64,000 bases of DNA, from the NCBI GenBank assembly GCA_947652115.1, contig OX393568.1, positions 23,169,463 to 23,233,462 on the forward strand, given 5' to 3'. The translations under genes and the position numbers were made by a program. This document shows positions 1 to 10,949 of this stretch, piece after piece (position 1 is the stretch's first letter; the number at the start of each line of letters is the position of its first letter). The notes beneath the pieces were generated by a model. The model ran no database searches. It was given only the letters and a program-made list of their open reading frames with translations, and was not told the DNA's origin. Origin of the DNA: Blastomussa wellsi. Its lineage: Eukaryota > Cnidaria > Anthozoa > Scleractinia > Plerogyridae.

Positions 1-690
1 TTGCCTTCGGACCTCCATTTCTTAACTAACGGTTTAAGAAGCTTGGTAAACAAATAAGGCGCAGAGCTAATGCCAAAGGGCAAAACGGAAAACTGAAAAT
101 ATCTAGTAACCCCCGATGAAAATGTCCAGGAAAACGACAGATATTGCCTGTGCTCAGGGAAAATCTCAACGTGGTGGTACCCAGATTTGAGATCGAAGGA
201 AAACATGAAATCCCCAGAGTTAAGCACTTGCTTGGCAATAGAAACATCTTCGCATCGAAACTTGGATTTGAAGAGATACTGGTTGACATGTCGAAGATCC
301 AAGATCAAGCGCTTTTTCCCCGACTTCTGAATTGAAACAGACAATGGATTGATAATTGCAGGTGGCACAAAAACTTCAGCGATACATCGCAAATCAATCA
401 ACTCGCTTATGGCGCTTTCCACAAAAACAGATTCCTGAAGTGCCGAATAATTATTCGCGGCAACAAACGGCGGTGGAATTTGTAACAAAGGCAATTTATA
501 GCCAAATTCAATAACGCCGAGAATAAAAGGCGACGCACCAATATCCTTCCAAAACTGAATACATTTACGCAATCTGCCTCTGACAGAAACAGGAACATCG
601 CCGGATTTCACTTCATAACAAGATAATTGAGCATCTACAAAAGTGCGATCGGACCGACAAGACACAGACAAGGCCTCAAAATCAAGGTCT
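1..690 (-). CDS. DIRS-type reverse transcriptase, N-terminal part (partial)
   Basis: The minus-strand frame is open from about 690 to the window edge. It shows the early reverse transcriptase motifs in order: a KKRLILDLRHVNQYL block, an FSFDLKSGYHHVEI block (the first catalytic aspartate region, FDLKSGY), and QFSVLPFGISSAPYLF followed by KLLKPLVKKWR. The wording of the LPFG-x-SSAP block is typical of DIRS1-group polymerases. The YxDD box, RNase H and later domains are off the window. No start codon is seen near 690; the frame may begin by splicing or read-through from the upstream Gag-like ORF. A pyrimidine-rich stretch followed by AG at 689-690 (minus) resembles a 3' splice site, but I found no donor in the matching phase. 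Confidence 0.7.
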
Positions 691-886
691 GAAAAATATG
701 AAATAAAGTGGGAATATAAAAATAAATATCTAATGGACAAATAGGAGCAGAACAATAACAAGTACTGATGTGATATCTAATTGACTTGAGATAATAACTG
801 TAATAACAAAAAAAAAATACACAAACAATGAAGAATGCAATTGAGTGGAAATGGAGAAGTTCAATGTAACAAGATACAGTTCGCCT

Positions 887-1594
887 CTAAAGATTAACTC
901 CGCTCACGGCTGATCTTTGAGCATTTGAACTAGCAAGCAAACTAGGACATGCGGCTCGCCAGTGACCTGGTTTCCCACAGGAAAAGCAAAGACCCGTATA
1001 ACTGGCCATCGACGATGGGACATTAAGCCTTCCCAAAGGACTAGGAAAACGGGCGGCTGAAGGCATGGTTGGATGGGAACGTTGCATAAGGGACGATCCA
1101 CGGCGCTGGAAAGAAGCACCACGTGCGGCGAAACGCTTGGATGATTTGGCAGCCCTGGCTTCCGCTCTATAAATCTTCTTTTCATCCTCATCATCCTCGG
1201 CCAAATCATGATGTTTATATTCAAGGACAGTTTTCCATCCATAAGGCGATTTATCCGCTAATAGAATTAATTTCTGGCGCTCTTTGAGCATCGACATACC
1301 TTTATCCAAATGCTCTTTAATTTTGGCGAGATCTTTTCGCTCCAAGGCAGAAGACGCGTCCTCTACAGCTTCAAGGACAGATTTGACGGACTTGAACTGA
1401 TCTTCATTGCTCTTCTTTTTAAACGAAGGGGGCGCGTCCCTTTTCAGCCTCTTTATCTCTGACATTTGCTCGGCCGAGTTGACATCGCTTGATCTCTTCA
1501 GATCGGAAATCGAGGTGGAAACAAGTTCCTTGATCTGGGAGAGCAATTCTTGGTTGTTGCTGGCAACGATCTCTTTAACTTTGGCCTCATCCAT
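887..1594 (-). CDS. Gag-like protein with CCHC zinc knuckle (retroelement ORF1)
   Basis: The protein has 235 residues from the ATG at 1594; the same frame is open a little further upstream but with no ATG. The N-terminal third is a charged, probably helical region (DEAKVKEIV onward) rich in K, E and S. A basic, low-complexity stretch follows near residues 145-190. A single CFSCGKPGHWRAAC zinc knuckle (C-x2-C-x4-H-x4-C) lies close to the C-terminus, as in nucleocapsid-like parts of Gag. It is 5' of and on the same strand as the reverse transcriptase frame, which fits an ORF1 role in particle assembly and RNA binding. The ORF is intact and shows no frameshift. Confidence 0.75.
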   Translation of the reverse strand: MDEAKVKEIVASNNQELLSQIKELVSTSISDLKRSSDVNSAEQMSEIKRLKRDAPPSFKKKSNEDQFKSVKSVLEAVEDASSALERKDLAKIKEHLDKGMSMLKERQKLILLADKSPYGWKTVLEYKHHDLAEDDEDEKKIYRAEARAAKSSKRFAARGASFQRRGSSLMQRSHPTMPSAARFPSPLGRLNVPSSMASYTGLCFSCGKPGHWRAACPSLLASSNAQRSAVSGVNL

Positions 1595-2031
1595 AACTGG
1601 AACTCGACGAACAGAACAAGACAACGCGAAAAAACGAAACTGGACTTGACACTGTGAAGGCTGACCGTAGAATGTCTCACCTTTCTAACGGCCGCCTATT
1701 ACAAACTAAAATCCCATGACTCACTGCGCGCTAACACCCTCCCCAGACCTCTGATACGTGCCGGCAAAATAGTAATTTATGATAGTACGGTGTAATCACA
1801 AATTACATTTTGTGAATGTTTTCAGTGTCGGTGAAGAATATATATTTGGATAATGTTGTTAAGTTTTGAACACCTGATAGATTTATACAAAAAGATAGAT
1901 TCTTTGTTCTAGATTTCTATCACGTGATAGTTGAGTGATGGTTAAGTATCACTTTTTAGCTTTTACTCACCAGTGCCGTTATTTATCGTACGTAAATATC
2001 CGTTTGTTATTGTTGTATTATTCGATCGCAG

Positions 2032-5000
2032 GTTGACTGGTTTGAGAATCGAAAGTTTCTAAAGGTTGAATTTCCATTCGATGTTCGTTCGATGAACGCC
2101 ACTTACGAGATACAGTTTGGTCACTTACAGCGTCCCACGCACTGCAACACCAGCTGGGACTGGGCCAAGTATGAGGTGGGCTCGTCCGTCCGTCCGTCCG
2201 TCCGTCCGTCTGTCTGTCTGTCCGTCCGTCCGTCCGTCCGTCTGTCTGTCTGTTTGTCTGCTTGTCTGTCTGTCGGTCGGTCTGTCTGTCTGGTCTGTCG
2301 GTCGGTCTGTCTGTCTGGTCTATCGATCCGTCTGTCTGTTTGTCCGTCCGTTTGTGTCTGTCTGTCTTGTCTGTGTTTAGTGTCCTTGTATATTTACCGT
2401 ATCTCATCATTAAGCCAAGTTGTACTTTTGTACCAACATACGTTGCCTTGTTAAGTTATTGATTATATTGTTCACTGACATTCCTTAACAGTTGAGAACC
2501 AAAAAATCATCGGAGAAGCGCACGAACATTTCGCTTTCATTTTAACGGTACTTTTTTTACTTCAAGTGATGCCTACAGGGAAGGAAAAAAAAAACAAGCA
2601 AGTAAAACAATGAAGAAATAAACTAATACACCGCGCTGAACTTACATTTCAAAACTTTATGCTTGTCTGTTTTGTGTAACGATTATCTGATCCTAGTTCC
2701 CATGAATTTATGACAGGTCTGCGGTCACAAGTGGGCAGATTTGTCCGAGCACGACTGGGGCGTAGCATTAATGACCGATTGCAAGTATGGTTACTCCACT
2801 CACGCCAACGTCATGTATATATCACTGTAAGTTAACTTGTGTTTACCAGGGCAATACGGAATGGCATCAATCCCGGGTTTTCCCGCATTAACATATCCCA
2901 TACGATCTAGCCTGCAAAGCAGGCGGTTTTTTTTGCGGGGGATGCTTCGAAAACAGCGATCACGAAAGACCGGCGGCCATTTTGAGCGCGCAAACACTGG
3001 GGAGAGGAAAAAGGAGAGGGGTAGGGGTAGGGTGGAGGTTGCAAATTCCCGCTTCGGTCTTTCGTGATCGCTGTTTTCGAAGCATTCCCCCACAAAACCG
3101 CCTGCTTTGCAGGCTACATACGATCCCGTACTGTCACTTTATATAAATCGACCCTTAATTGTTGTTGTTGCTGTGGTTATTTGGCAGGCTTCGTTCGCCC
3201 AAGTCCCCGGATGAGGAAGCTGATATGGGTTCACAAGAGTTCTCTTACGCAGTTTATCCACACTCGGGTATGGTGACTTCCATGTCATTATACATTTCGT
3301 TATTGTTATCGTTTGCTTGAGATACGAATTTGTTCGAAGGCAGCCCGGATGACCTAGTGGTTAGAGCAATGGACTTGCGGGCTCAGAAAAAAATCTTTTT
3401 TCTGAGTAGTTTGATTTGAGAACGCTTCTTCATTTATTTCACTTTATCCAAGTTACCATGTTACTTAGGATTTGTGTTCCTCCACGCTTTGGTCAACCTC
3501 CTTCCCGCGGGAGTTTTAACACGTTTTTCTTGATTTTCAATCTTTTTTCATTCATTTACACTGTCTCTGAGCGTTTTGCCGTGACACTATATAACTCAAA
3601 GGTGAAGATAGCTGCTCGAATTATTTGTGTTGAGCTGATAGCTTATTTTGAAGCCTCACTCTATGGCTGCGTGAACGGTTATGCATGATTATTTAGAAGG
3701 ACTGGGGTTGGGGTACATTATTTAAATTTGTCAAATAATTATGGCGGACAGGAAATTCATACCAATTTATTAATAGCTTGCTTTGCCTTTGCATTTCCAA
3801 GGTACATTCCAGAGCGCGAATGTCATTCAACATGCATACAACTTCAACCAACCAATCTCCGTTATGCCAGGCTCTGTTAGCGAAGGTAGATCAAAGATTA
3901 TTACTGTTTTTAGTTGTTTGTATGTGCTTCAATGGCTGCATGCCATGGACGTAAACGGACACGCCCCTGTCGATTATCCAGTCTAGTCAGTTATAAAAAC
4001 TCGACAGAACAGCAACAGCATTTCAGGCATCCTCGTTTCTATAGTATTAAACAACCGGAAGTATTTCTGCTCCCTGGATAAGCTTGCAGTACATCCGTAC
4101 GTCACTCAGCATCCTCTGTGAGAGTTAAGTGTCTTGCCTTAACACACGACACAGTGATAATGAACCATTAACCCCTGAGTGGCTGAGCCTCGAGGACCAC
4201 CCGATGTACCTGTGCCTCCCACACATTTATACTTGATGTAATATATCAAACACAGTGTTTCATCCAAACACCGAGAAGAGAGTTGAAACACGACGCGCAG
4301 CGGAGTATTTTTGACGAACTTCGAGCTGTTTGGAAATGTGATGAAACGTTGTCTCTCGTGTTTGATATATCTTCTCAATCGAAAATAAAAAGATATAAAA
4401 TCGTAAAAATCTATGATTATTTATATCACATTTCCAAACCACGGTTGCCTTTCTGATTTCCTTTGTTTTATCGTGATGAATTATTAACGAGTTTGGGAAA
4501 TTATGTTCTTTCATCTTTCCTTTCGCAGATTTCAAAGGACGGTCCTTCTTTAGCGTCGATAACCCAGCGGTGATATTGGAAACAGTTAAAAAAGTACGTA
4601 CTTTGAGTGATCAACATGTGAATTCTGCTTACATTATCGACACAAACTGGTGACGAGATTACAAAAAAGTGAACGACGTATTTTTTTGTCTTGAAGTGAC
4701 ACAAATATAGAACTAGTGTCGTAATTTAGCGCGCGCAGGGAATCATGGTTGTATGCAGCTTTGCGCGCCAAGTCTCGAAGATGTCATTCGTGCAATGAAT
4801 ACATCTACTATCACTCCCTGTGAGGGATTCAAATTTTGGACGAAAGCTTGTTAATTACACTTGTCAGATTGTTATAAGAGCAGTTTTCACTTAACGGTCG
4901 AAAGAAATTTGCTCCAAAGTACTATTTTGTTTTGAGTTTTACTGGTAATAATTTGATGGCATGCATTAGCGCCCAACTGAATTAAAGCATTTTTTAGCGG

Positions 5001-8000
5001 AGCTCCACAAAGACTTAATAGTTCGTTTTGTGTGATCGTCTGGGTGGGGTTAGCTTTAAAAAAGAGCTGTTATCGGTGATGGTCATTTCGGTAGAGCGAT
5101 TTTCATCTGAATTTCTTAAATTCCTTAAGCAAAGCAATTACAAAGACTTCCTCATCCTCCAGTCACCAGAAATGGAAACCAACTCGGCTATGAGAAATTG
5201 AAGCAAATTTACATATAAATCATCGGCGGGAAAATGCGTAAGACCAAAGACCCGCATGGCGTTGGCTTTGCATCGGATTGGTTGAGTACGTGGCTGGAAT
5301 TTCTTAAACCAATCACAGAGCCATAAAGCAAACCAACGCAGTCTCCGATTACTTTTGGACATTCCATTGAAAACCGCTTTTTAGCGTTATGGGTTTAGTT
5401 ACTATGTTACTATTCAAAATCAATATTTGTTCTTTCCCAAAGGCGGAGTTGATGCCGTCTGCAGCAGTCGCTCGACTCTACGAGGCTTACGGTAGCCACG
5501 CTCGTGCGAAGCTTTCGACTAGTCTTCCAGTCACGAAGGTCAAAAGGTAAGTGCAATGTACCGTGTTTGACGTGATTGCCTTTTGTTCTCCTCAGTTTAA
5601 ACTTACGGAAAATAAAAGTTGCGTTAGAATTTTAATCGCCACGGTAATTCCATGAAATTTAGCTCTCGTTTGCAAGACTGAATTTTAACCTGTAATCCTG
5701 GACGCTTTCGGACTCTTCGTACTTTGCCAGCCTATCAATTCTTTCAAAAATACAAAGAACTAACTTAAAATAGAAACGCGGATGTTAACATTAATTGTCA
5801 TTTGAACTACTAACGCTGAACGTGCGTGCTAAGTTCAGAATTACCAATTAAAAGGAGCTTCATGCATGCCGACAAGAAAATGTATTGATTGCTAATTTTT
5901 CGTTTGGATAATCGTAATGGTAGTGTCTCATTACTTGAAAGCGCTGACGTATGCTGATCACGAGTGCTATACTGAGTTTTGTTTCCCGATCCAAAATTGT
6001 ATTTAATTTTGTGGCAATATTAAAATTCAATTCAAGGACTTAAACACAAAAGGCTTCAATTAAACCATTTATTGATTAGTTATGCTGAGGACAGAACGAG
6101 AATGAAATTTTAAAACTGTTTTGGAATAATTATTTTTATTGAAATAAAATATTTTCTCGGATAATCAAGACGTTTATACATCATCAGGTAGAATCAAACT
6201 GCGCGTGGATTACTTTAGGATATGAACAATGATTAATTTAGATATCTGAGTACTTATATCCCAAAAATTCCATGAAAGCACGCCTAAGTAGAATTTTGAT
6301 TAAAGGTGTTCTTTGTTGTTCAGGCAAATTTGGCTGATTTTGCTTAAGATATCAACCACCCCGAAAATGTGTAAAAACAATCAGCTGAAGTTTACCTCTA
6401 GCAAAGATACACCTGTTTTATTTAAAACTTTTAGCAAATGCTATAACCTAACTCCATATTCCTGTACCACTATCGATACGTTTTCGCCACCAATGTTAGA
6501 CGTGTCATGTTAAAGCCAACTACAAGATTCAAACGTGGGTAAATGCGATATCCGTCTACCTCTTTCTTTCATTAGCAGATAATTTCGGAAGCTGCCAAAC
6601 AGACATTAGGGTTTTGTTTTGCTTTAATTGCAGGTAGCGTGTTGGGTTTTTCCTTTTATTTTACCTTAACCTTGAGTCCTGTGAATGACAAAAGTGAAAA
6701 TGAATGCGTCCGTCACTAGCATGCCGCCGTTGGCACCTGTGCTCCCCACAGCTTCAAACAATGCGTTTAATTACAAGTCTTGCCAAAGTGTGTAAGGCAC
6801 ATAATTTTAAATTTGTTTTCTCAAGAAGAAATTCTTTAAGTCATTAAATAATGCATTTCCGCTAAATCCGGTTGTCACTTCTTTGCAAGCAGCTTTAGTG
6901 TGCCTATAAGACCATTTGCGATTTTATTCTCTCGATTATTGCCAGTTTATGACCTTCTTTGATTGGGGCTCTTGTTTTGATGGTCAAAACGGTGTTGTTT
7001 TAAAGTCCAACGCATTATTTTCTCAAGTGAACGGCAGTTAAAACATGATTGAAACAGCGAGCGGGACAGACCTCTCTGGTATGTGCCTAAGTTCATTTCC
7101 AAACTCTACAAACCTTCGTAATATGTCAAACCAGTCTTGTAATTCGGAGCCGCCGAGAATCGGGCATCCACTCGGAGAGGCCTACATCCTGGTGACCACG
7201 ACACTGTTTGGCGCGATTCTTGTTGCAAGCTTGGTCGGTAACAGTCTTGTCATCTTCACAATCCTTCGACGCAAAAGTATGAAAACTCCGTGCAATTACT
7301 TCATAATGAACATTGCGCTGTCAGACATAGGAGTTGGTGTGGTAGCAGCGCCATTGCGTATTCTTGAAATTTTCGCCTCGTGGCCGTTCGGCGACTTCAT
7401 GTGCCACTTTTTGTGGCCTATTCAAGATGTTTTCGTTTGTGTGTCTGTTCTGAGTCATACCACAATAGGCCTGGAGAGATACCGCGCCATTGTCCTTCCT
7501 TTCAGGCCGAAGATATCCATGCGCAAGACCAAAATTATCATCGTTATTTTATGGCTGGGATGCTACTGCGCGAGCGGTATTCCGCAATCATTTCTGTTGG
7601 AGTTAACCGACATCATGGGGTGGAAATACTGCTTTATACAGTGGCCTTCATTGCTATTTCGCCGTTGTTACATTATATATCTTGTAGTTGTGTTCATATT
7701 AGCGCCGTTAGTCGTTCAGACGTGGTGCTACATTAGAATCGTCACGGCTGTAAACAGAAAAAAAGGCTTCGGTCAGTCGACGCGCATCGTTTCACGGAAC
7801 AATTGCGAACGAAAACAGTATGAGACAAGAAGAAGGCGACTTATACGTATGTTGATAACGAGTTTGGTCGTGTTTCAGTTGTGTTATATACCTCGCGGCG
7901 TTCTAATGATAAGCTACGAGTTTCAACCTTTTGATATCGTAAACAACCGAGGCTTTGCTTTTGCTGATTTAATCTCCTTAGTCTTGTACTATTGCAAGCA

Positions 8001-10381
8001 CACTGTTAACCCAGTGATTTTGTTCGCGATGAGCGCCGATTTCCGAAAGGCTTTTATGGCCAGTGTGACTAAATGCAGGAAGACAGAGCAAAGTATTTCC
8101 ACCTCACAGTTTCAGCAGATTACTCTGCAAGAATCGCTGCAAGAAGCGACAGTTTAGAACACTAACTTCGAGTATCGTGTGATGTTAGCTTTTCTTTGAA
8201 AAACGGCACTAAAATATGACTGATTTCTTTTACTCATACACGGAATGTGCGTAGAACATCAGGTAGAAAAATCAAGTAAATTGTTGGTGGAAGGGGAAAA
8301 CCGATGTTAGTTTTAAGCTATTTTTCCAAGCCACAATCATGGCAGAACTTTAAAAAGTCTGGCACATATTTTAATAGTTTCACTACACTGGCAAAGTAAT
8401 TTTTTTTACAAAACTAGAGCACTATTTGTATGTTTTCATCGGTGTAATCACATTTGCGCATTTCGATTGTCAGTATGTAAGATGCCAGCCAGCCACCGTA
8501 TTTATTTGTTTCAAACGAAAGGGTAATCTTTTAAAAAATATATCTAACGAAAAACCCTCATATCTTTGTTTTGTAATAAAACAGACTGCCTTCCCATGAC
8601 CTGAACTAACCGGATGACAAAGTTTTAGATTTGTGCAAACCAGAGTATTTCGCAACGAAGTGCAAATCCATAAAGAAAAAAATACACATGCATGCGTGTT
8701 TTTTTTTTCGCGAAATTACCAAGTTCCATGAGTTCGACCAGATAAAGGAGGTGCCAAAAGACAGGAAGAATCTCAATATAGCAGGTGAAAATAACCCTTT
8801 CAAAGAGCTGCACTGAGGCTAGGAAAATTTTTTGCAAGATACATATTCACAGCGTGCAGTGCCGATTAAAATTACCATAATTGTAGTTGGAAGATTGAAG
8901 ACTTTCAATTTGGCATGTATTAAAACCAGGAACACCGGAACGCCCGCGGAACACCCCGGAACACCAGAAATACCATAAAATGCCAATAAATTTCTGGTGT
9001 TCCGGGGGGTTCCCGTGTTCCGTGTTTTGTGGTGTTCCGGTGTCCGGGTTTTAGTACATGCCTTTCAATTCTGGAATGACAAATTTTGCGCCTTTAAACG
9101 CTAATAAGTTTCAATGAAAGCTGAAACTAGAAAATCGTAGTCAGATATGACAATCAAGAGGTTATGACTAGTAACTGAGTAGTGAAATCAAGTTTCTTTG
9201 AGTTCTTCCAGAGGAGAAAACTTCGGCACAAAACCGCGTTTTAGACAAAGTAAGCTTTAGTGGCTTCCAGCATGGCCTAAAAACGCGATCCATTTAATAG
9301 AAAGCAATCCTCGTGCACTTCCATTATTCTCCAATATCTCTGCTAAATTTAAGCGGAATCGGTTTTCAAACGTTCCTGATATAAAGTTTTTTAAAGAAAC
9401 ACCGCTACCAATATTTTGCATATAATCATGGTCAAGGTGTATAACGCGACCTGAAGTTAATGATTTCTTTTTCTTTCGCATAAAACAAGGGATTTTATAT
9501 TTAGTATAAATTTACTCAAGGCAAGAAATTTTGATCTAGTATTCTTGGTTTTCGCGTGACGTCTGAAAAAAACTAAAATTAAAAATTTTGAGTCTTCAGC
9601 TTCATTAGATAAAAGTCATTTTTAAACATATATCTGCTGGCCTGTTTTCAGCTCGGTAGACGGCTTTGTTTTGAAAAAAGAACAGTTTGAATTTCAGATT
9701 TTTCGCAATGCGTGACATCGGCATTGTTTCTGGGTAACATGTTACGTGCGCGAAAATATCGATTCGCCTTATGTTTTCGAGTTCTGAGCAACCGATATGT
9801 TGAGGGAAGTGTCTATGCGAATGTTTTCAGTTTAACAACGAGAAGAAACGTTTTGAGAGAGCCAAAGTAAACTCCAGATGTTTCCACTGGTTTCCGGGCG
9901 CCATGTTGGAGTCCCTCAGAGGGGCTCCAACATGGCGTCTCCATACTAAACACTATAACTTTCAGTCATACACTTTGCCGAATAACTCGAGTTCGGAATA
10001 TCGTACATCCCCGAAACTTTGGCACGTTGTTTATTTAGTACTCTTATACGATATTGCAATTTCTTGACTCAATTTATTGAATGGTAAGCGATTTTATTTC
10101 TTACGTGCGTGATACTTGCGTGACGTGAAAACCACCAATTGCTTTTGCTGCAGGCTTTTTCAATTTTGGTGACTTATAGAGGATTAAATACACTAATGCT
10201 TGAATGAACGATCTATTTTGTTTTATTTAACGAAAATGTCCTTGAAATGAAGTTTTTCCACTGCAGGTGCAATTTAATGGAGCTCCCGGATGACGATGAA
10301 GTGGTCACGTGCTGTGGTGGTCAAGTGGAACTGAGTTTCCACCCATTTCAAATCACAACATTGCTGCTTTACTTTAACTAG
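2032..10381 (+). CDS. MAN2C1: Cytosolic alpha-mannosidase (MAN2C1), last seven exons (partial)
   Basis: Glycoside hydrolase family 38 enzyme that trims free oligomannosides in the cytosol. Only the C-terminal part is in the window. Exons by GT-AG rule and phase: 2032-2175, 2717-2826, 3188-3267, 3802-3885, 4529-4593, 5443-5546, 10267-10381 (TAG stop). The spliced frame stays open throughout. Recognisable blocks in order are [35 protein letters not shown] then [62 protein letters not shown] and the terminal [17 protein letters not shown]. All match my memory of the C-terminal domain of animal MAN2C1. The catalytic N-terminal part is off the left edge. The first visible donor is weak (GTGGGC) and runs straight into a microsatellite. 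The last intron is 4.7 kb and contains a GPCR gene on the same strand. Confidence 0.93.
2179..2385. repeat. TCCG/TCTG tetranucleotide microsatellite
   Basis: About 200 bp of imperfect (TCCG)n and (TCTG)n, with some TCGG and TTTG variants, start within about 15 bp of the MAN2C1 exon donor at 2176. Frames reading through it give strings of R, P, S, V, C and L and are artefacts. Confidence 0.95.
2899..3125. mobile_element. Inverted-repeat element (MITE), TAGCCTG family, 9-bp target duplication
   Basis: The element spans 2908-3116 (209 bp) in a MAN2C1 intron. Its ends read TAGCCTGCAAAGCAGGC and GCCTGCTTTGCAGGCTA. The inverted arms extend about 65 bp with few mismatches, and each end also contains its own small palindrome (GCCTGCAAAGCAGGC). 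It is flanked by perfect 9-bp direct repeats CATACGATC (2899-2907 and 3117-3125). There is no coding capacity. Nine-base duplications suggest a Mutator-like or related transposase, but the superfamily is inferred. Confidence 0.9.
3341..3386 (+). repeat. tRNA-like head of a SINE
   Basis: CAGCCCGGATGACCTAGTGG followed by TTAGAGCAATGGACTTGCGG has the shape of a tRNA 5' half with a pol III A box (GACCTAGTGGTTAGAGC). No B box follows, and the sequence continues into A/T-rich DNA, so it is a truncated tRNA-derived SINE rather than a tRNA gene. Confidence 0.5.
5547..7044. other. MAN2C1 last intron, part upstream of the nested GPCR
   Basis: AT-rich DNA with no exon, recognisable repeat or conserved coding frame. 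It must hold the promoter and 5' untranslated region of the nested receptor, but I see no distinct element to mark. Confidence 0.5.
7045..8157 (+). CDS. Class A (rhodopsin-like) orphan GPCR 1, nested in a MAN2C1 intron
   Basis: Intronless gene for a 370-residue seven-helix receptor. The extracellular N-terminus (1-45) has sequons at N20, N26 and N29. TM1 holds GNSLVIF (N66). TM2 has SD (D94) and ends [11 protein letters not shown]1 carries WPFG (113-116). C120 before TM3 and C196 in ECL2 can form the usual disulfide. ERYRAIV at 144-150 replaces DRY. Intracellular loop 3 is basic (TRRRRLIR). TM6 reads FQLCYIPRG, so the CWxP tryptophan is a tyrosine. TM7 reads [12 protein letters not shown], so the NPxxY tyrosine is a leucine. 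The tail is about 40 residues and rich in S, T and Q. The lysine is four residues before the NP asparagine, not six as in opsins, so it is not an opsin. The ligand is unknown; a peptide or small amine is possible. Confidence 0.93.
   Translation: MIETASGTDLSGMCLSSFPNSTNLRNMSNQSCNSEPPRIGHPLGEAYILVTTTLFGAILVASLVGNSLVIFTILRRKSMKTPCNYFIMNIALSDIGVGVVAAPLRILEIFASWPFGDFMCHFLWPIQDVFVCVSVLSHTTIGLERYRAIVLPFRPKISMRKTKIIIVILWLGCYCASGIPQSFLLELTDIMGWKYCFIQWPSLLFRRCYIIYLVVVFILAPLVVQTWCYIRIVTAVNRKKGFGQSTRIVSRNNCERKQYETRRRRLIRMLITSLVVFQLCYIPRGVLMISYEFQPFDIVNNRGFAFADLISLVLYYCKHTVNPVILFAMSADFRKAFMASVTKCRKTEQSISTSQFQQITLQESLQEATV
8158..10266. other. MAN2C1 last intron, part downstream of the nested GPCR
   Basis: Non-coding apart from repeats: a MITE at 8911-9061 and a 40-bp perfect-stem palindrome (CGCCATGTTGGAG arms) at 9898-9937. 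Short frames here have no similarity that I recognise. Confidence 0.5.
8902..9070. mobile_element. Inverted-repeat element with CCGGAACACC motifs, 9-bp flanking repeats
   Basis: The element occupies about 8911-9061. Its ends are GGCATGTATTAAAACC and, inverted, GGTTTTAGTACATGC. The arms continue through repeated GGAACACC and CCGGAACACC units, so it folds into a long imperfect hairpin. CTTTCAATT occurs at 8902-8910 and again at 9062-9070, a 9-bp target duplication within two bases of the termini. Confidence 0.8.
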
Positions 10382-10949
10382 GGAATTTTAGAAAACCACG
10401 ACGGCAACGTTAACGAGAACGTCGCTAAACAAAAGGTTTAATAAGCAAAACAAAAACAAGGTGTTTTTTGAGTAGGAAATTTTGATGCCAGGTATTTTTT
10501 GGGTCTAAAATTTCAGGCTCGTGCTCGTGTATTTTTTTGGGTTTGCAATATCAAGCTCCGTCGGACCACACCCGTCATGTATAATGCGATTACCCCCCCC
10601 CCCCCCCCTCCCTGGGGACGGGAATGGACCTATCGGTAGGTTTTCACTTGGGGTTCATTAACCTTGAGTGTTCGCTAAGTGACTGATTTCAAGCGCTCGC
10701 GCCAGTAACAAACCAATCATATCAGAAGTAAAACCAAAACCCGTCGTGATCCTCTCATATATGTGTTTTTCCCTACTTTGTGCCGGCTTCATGAATTTTC
10801 TTGTTTGACTTGATCACTGGATTCAGTGTCTGTGTCGTTTATGCTTCGGCAGAGAGGTTAGGAAGTACACTGGTTTTGGCTTTATGACACTCGATAGCGC
10901 GCGAGCTCAATCAATAGCCTATGTTAGACGGGTTAGAATTCTAACAAAC

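Larger units (their letters stand above)
1..1800 (-). mobile_element. 5' part of a DIRS-like retrotransposon, cut by the window edge
   Basis: Read on the minus strand, the element starts near 1800 with TGTGAT, has a leader of about 200 bp, then a Gag-like ORF (1594-887) and a reverse transcriptase frame (about 690 to the window edge). The start is set by comparison: 1800-1622 (minus) matches 28762-28940 (plus), and in that second copy the match begins exactly at an insertion junction. The rest of the element (RNase H, a tyrosine recombinase if it is DIRS, and the 3' terminus) would lie left of the window. It is antisense to MAN2C1, whose exons begin at 2032, so it probably sits in a MAN2C1 intron. 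The DIRS assignment rests on the style of the RT motif only; Ty3 or Pao types are less likely but not excluded. Confidence 0.7.

Noticed and set aside
689..907. A 219-bp intron between the Gag-like ORF and the reverse transcriptase
   Set aside because: A good 3' splice-like site exists at 689, but the best donor (GTGAGC at 907) gives the wrong phase for the RT frame.
2018..2462. Open frames across 2018-2462 on both strands
   Set aside because: They are translations of the TCCG/TCTG microsatellite plus a MAN2C1 exon in wrong frames.
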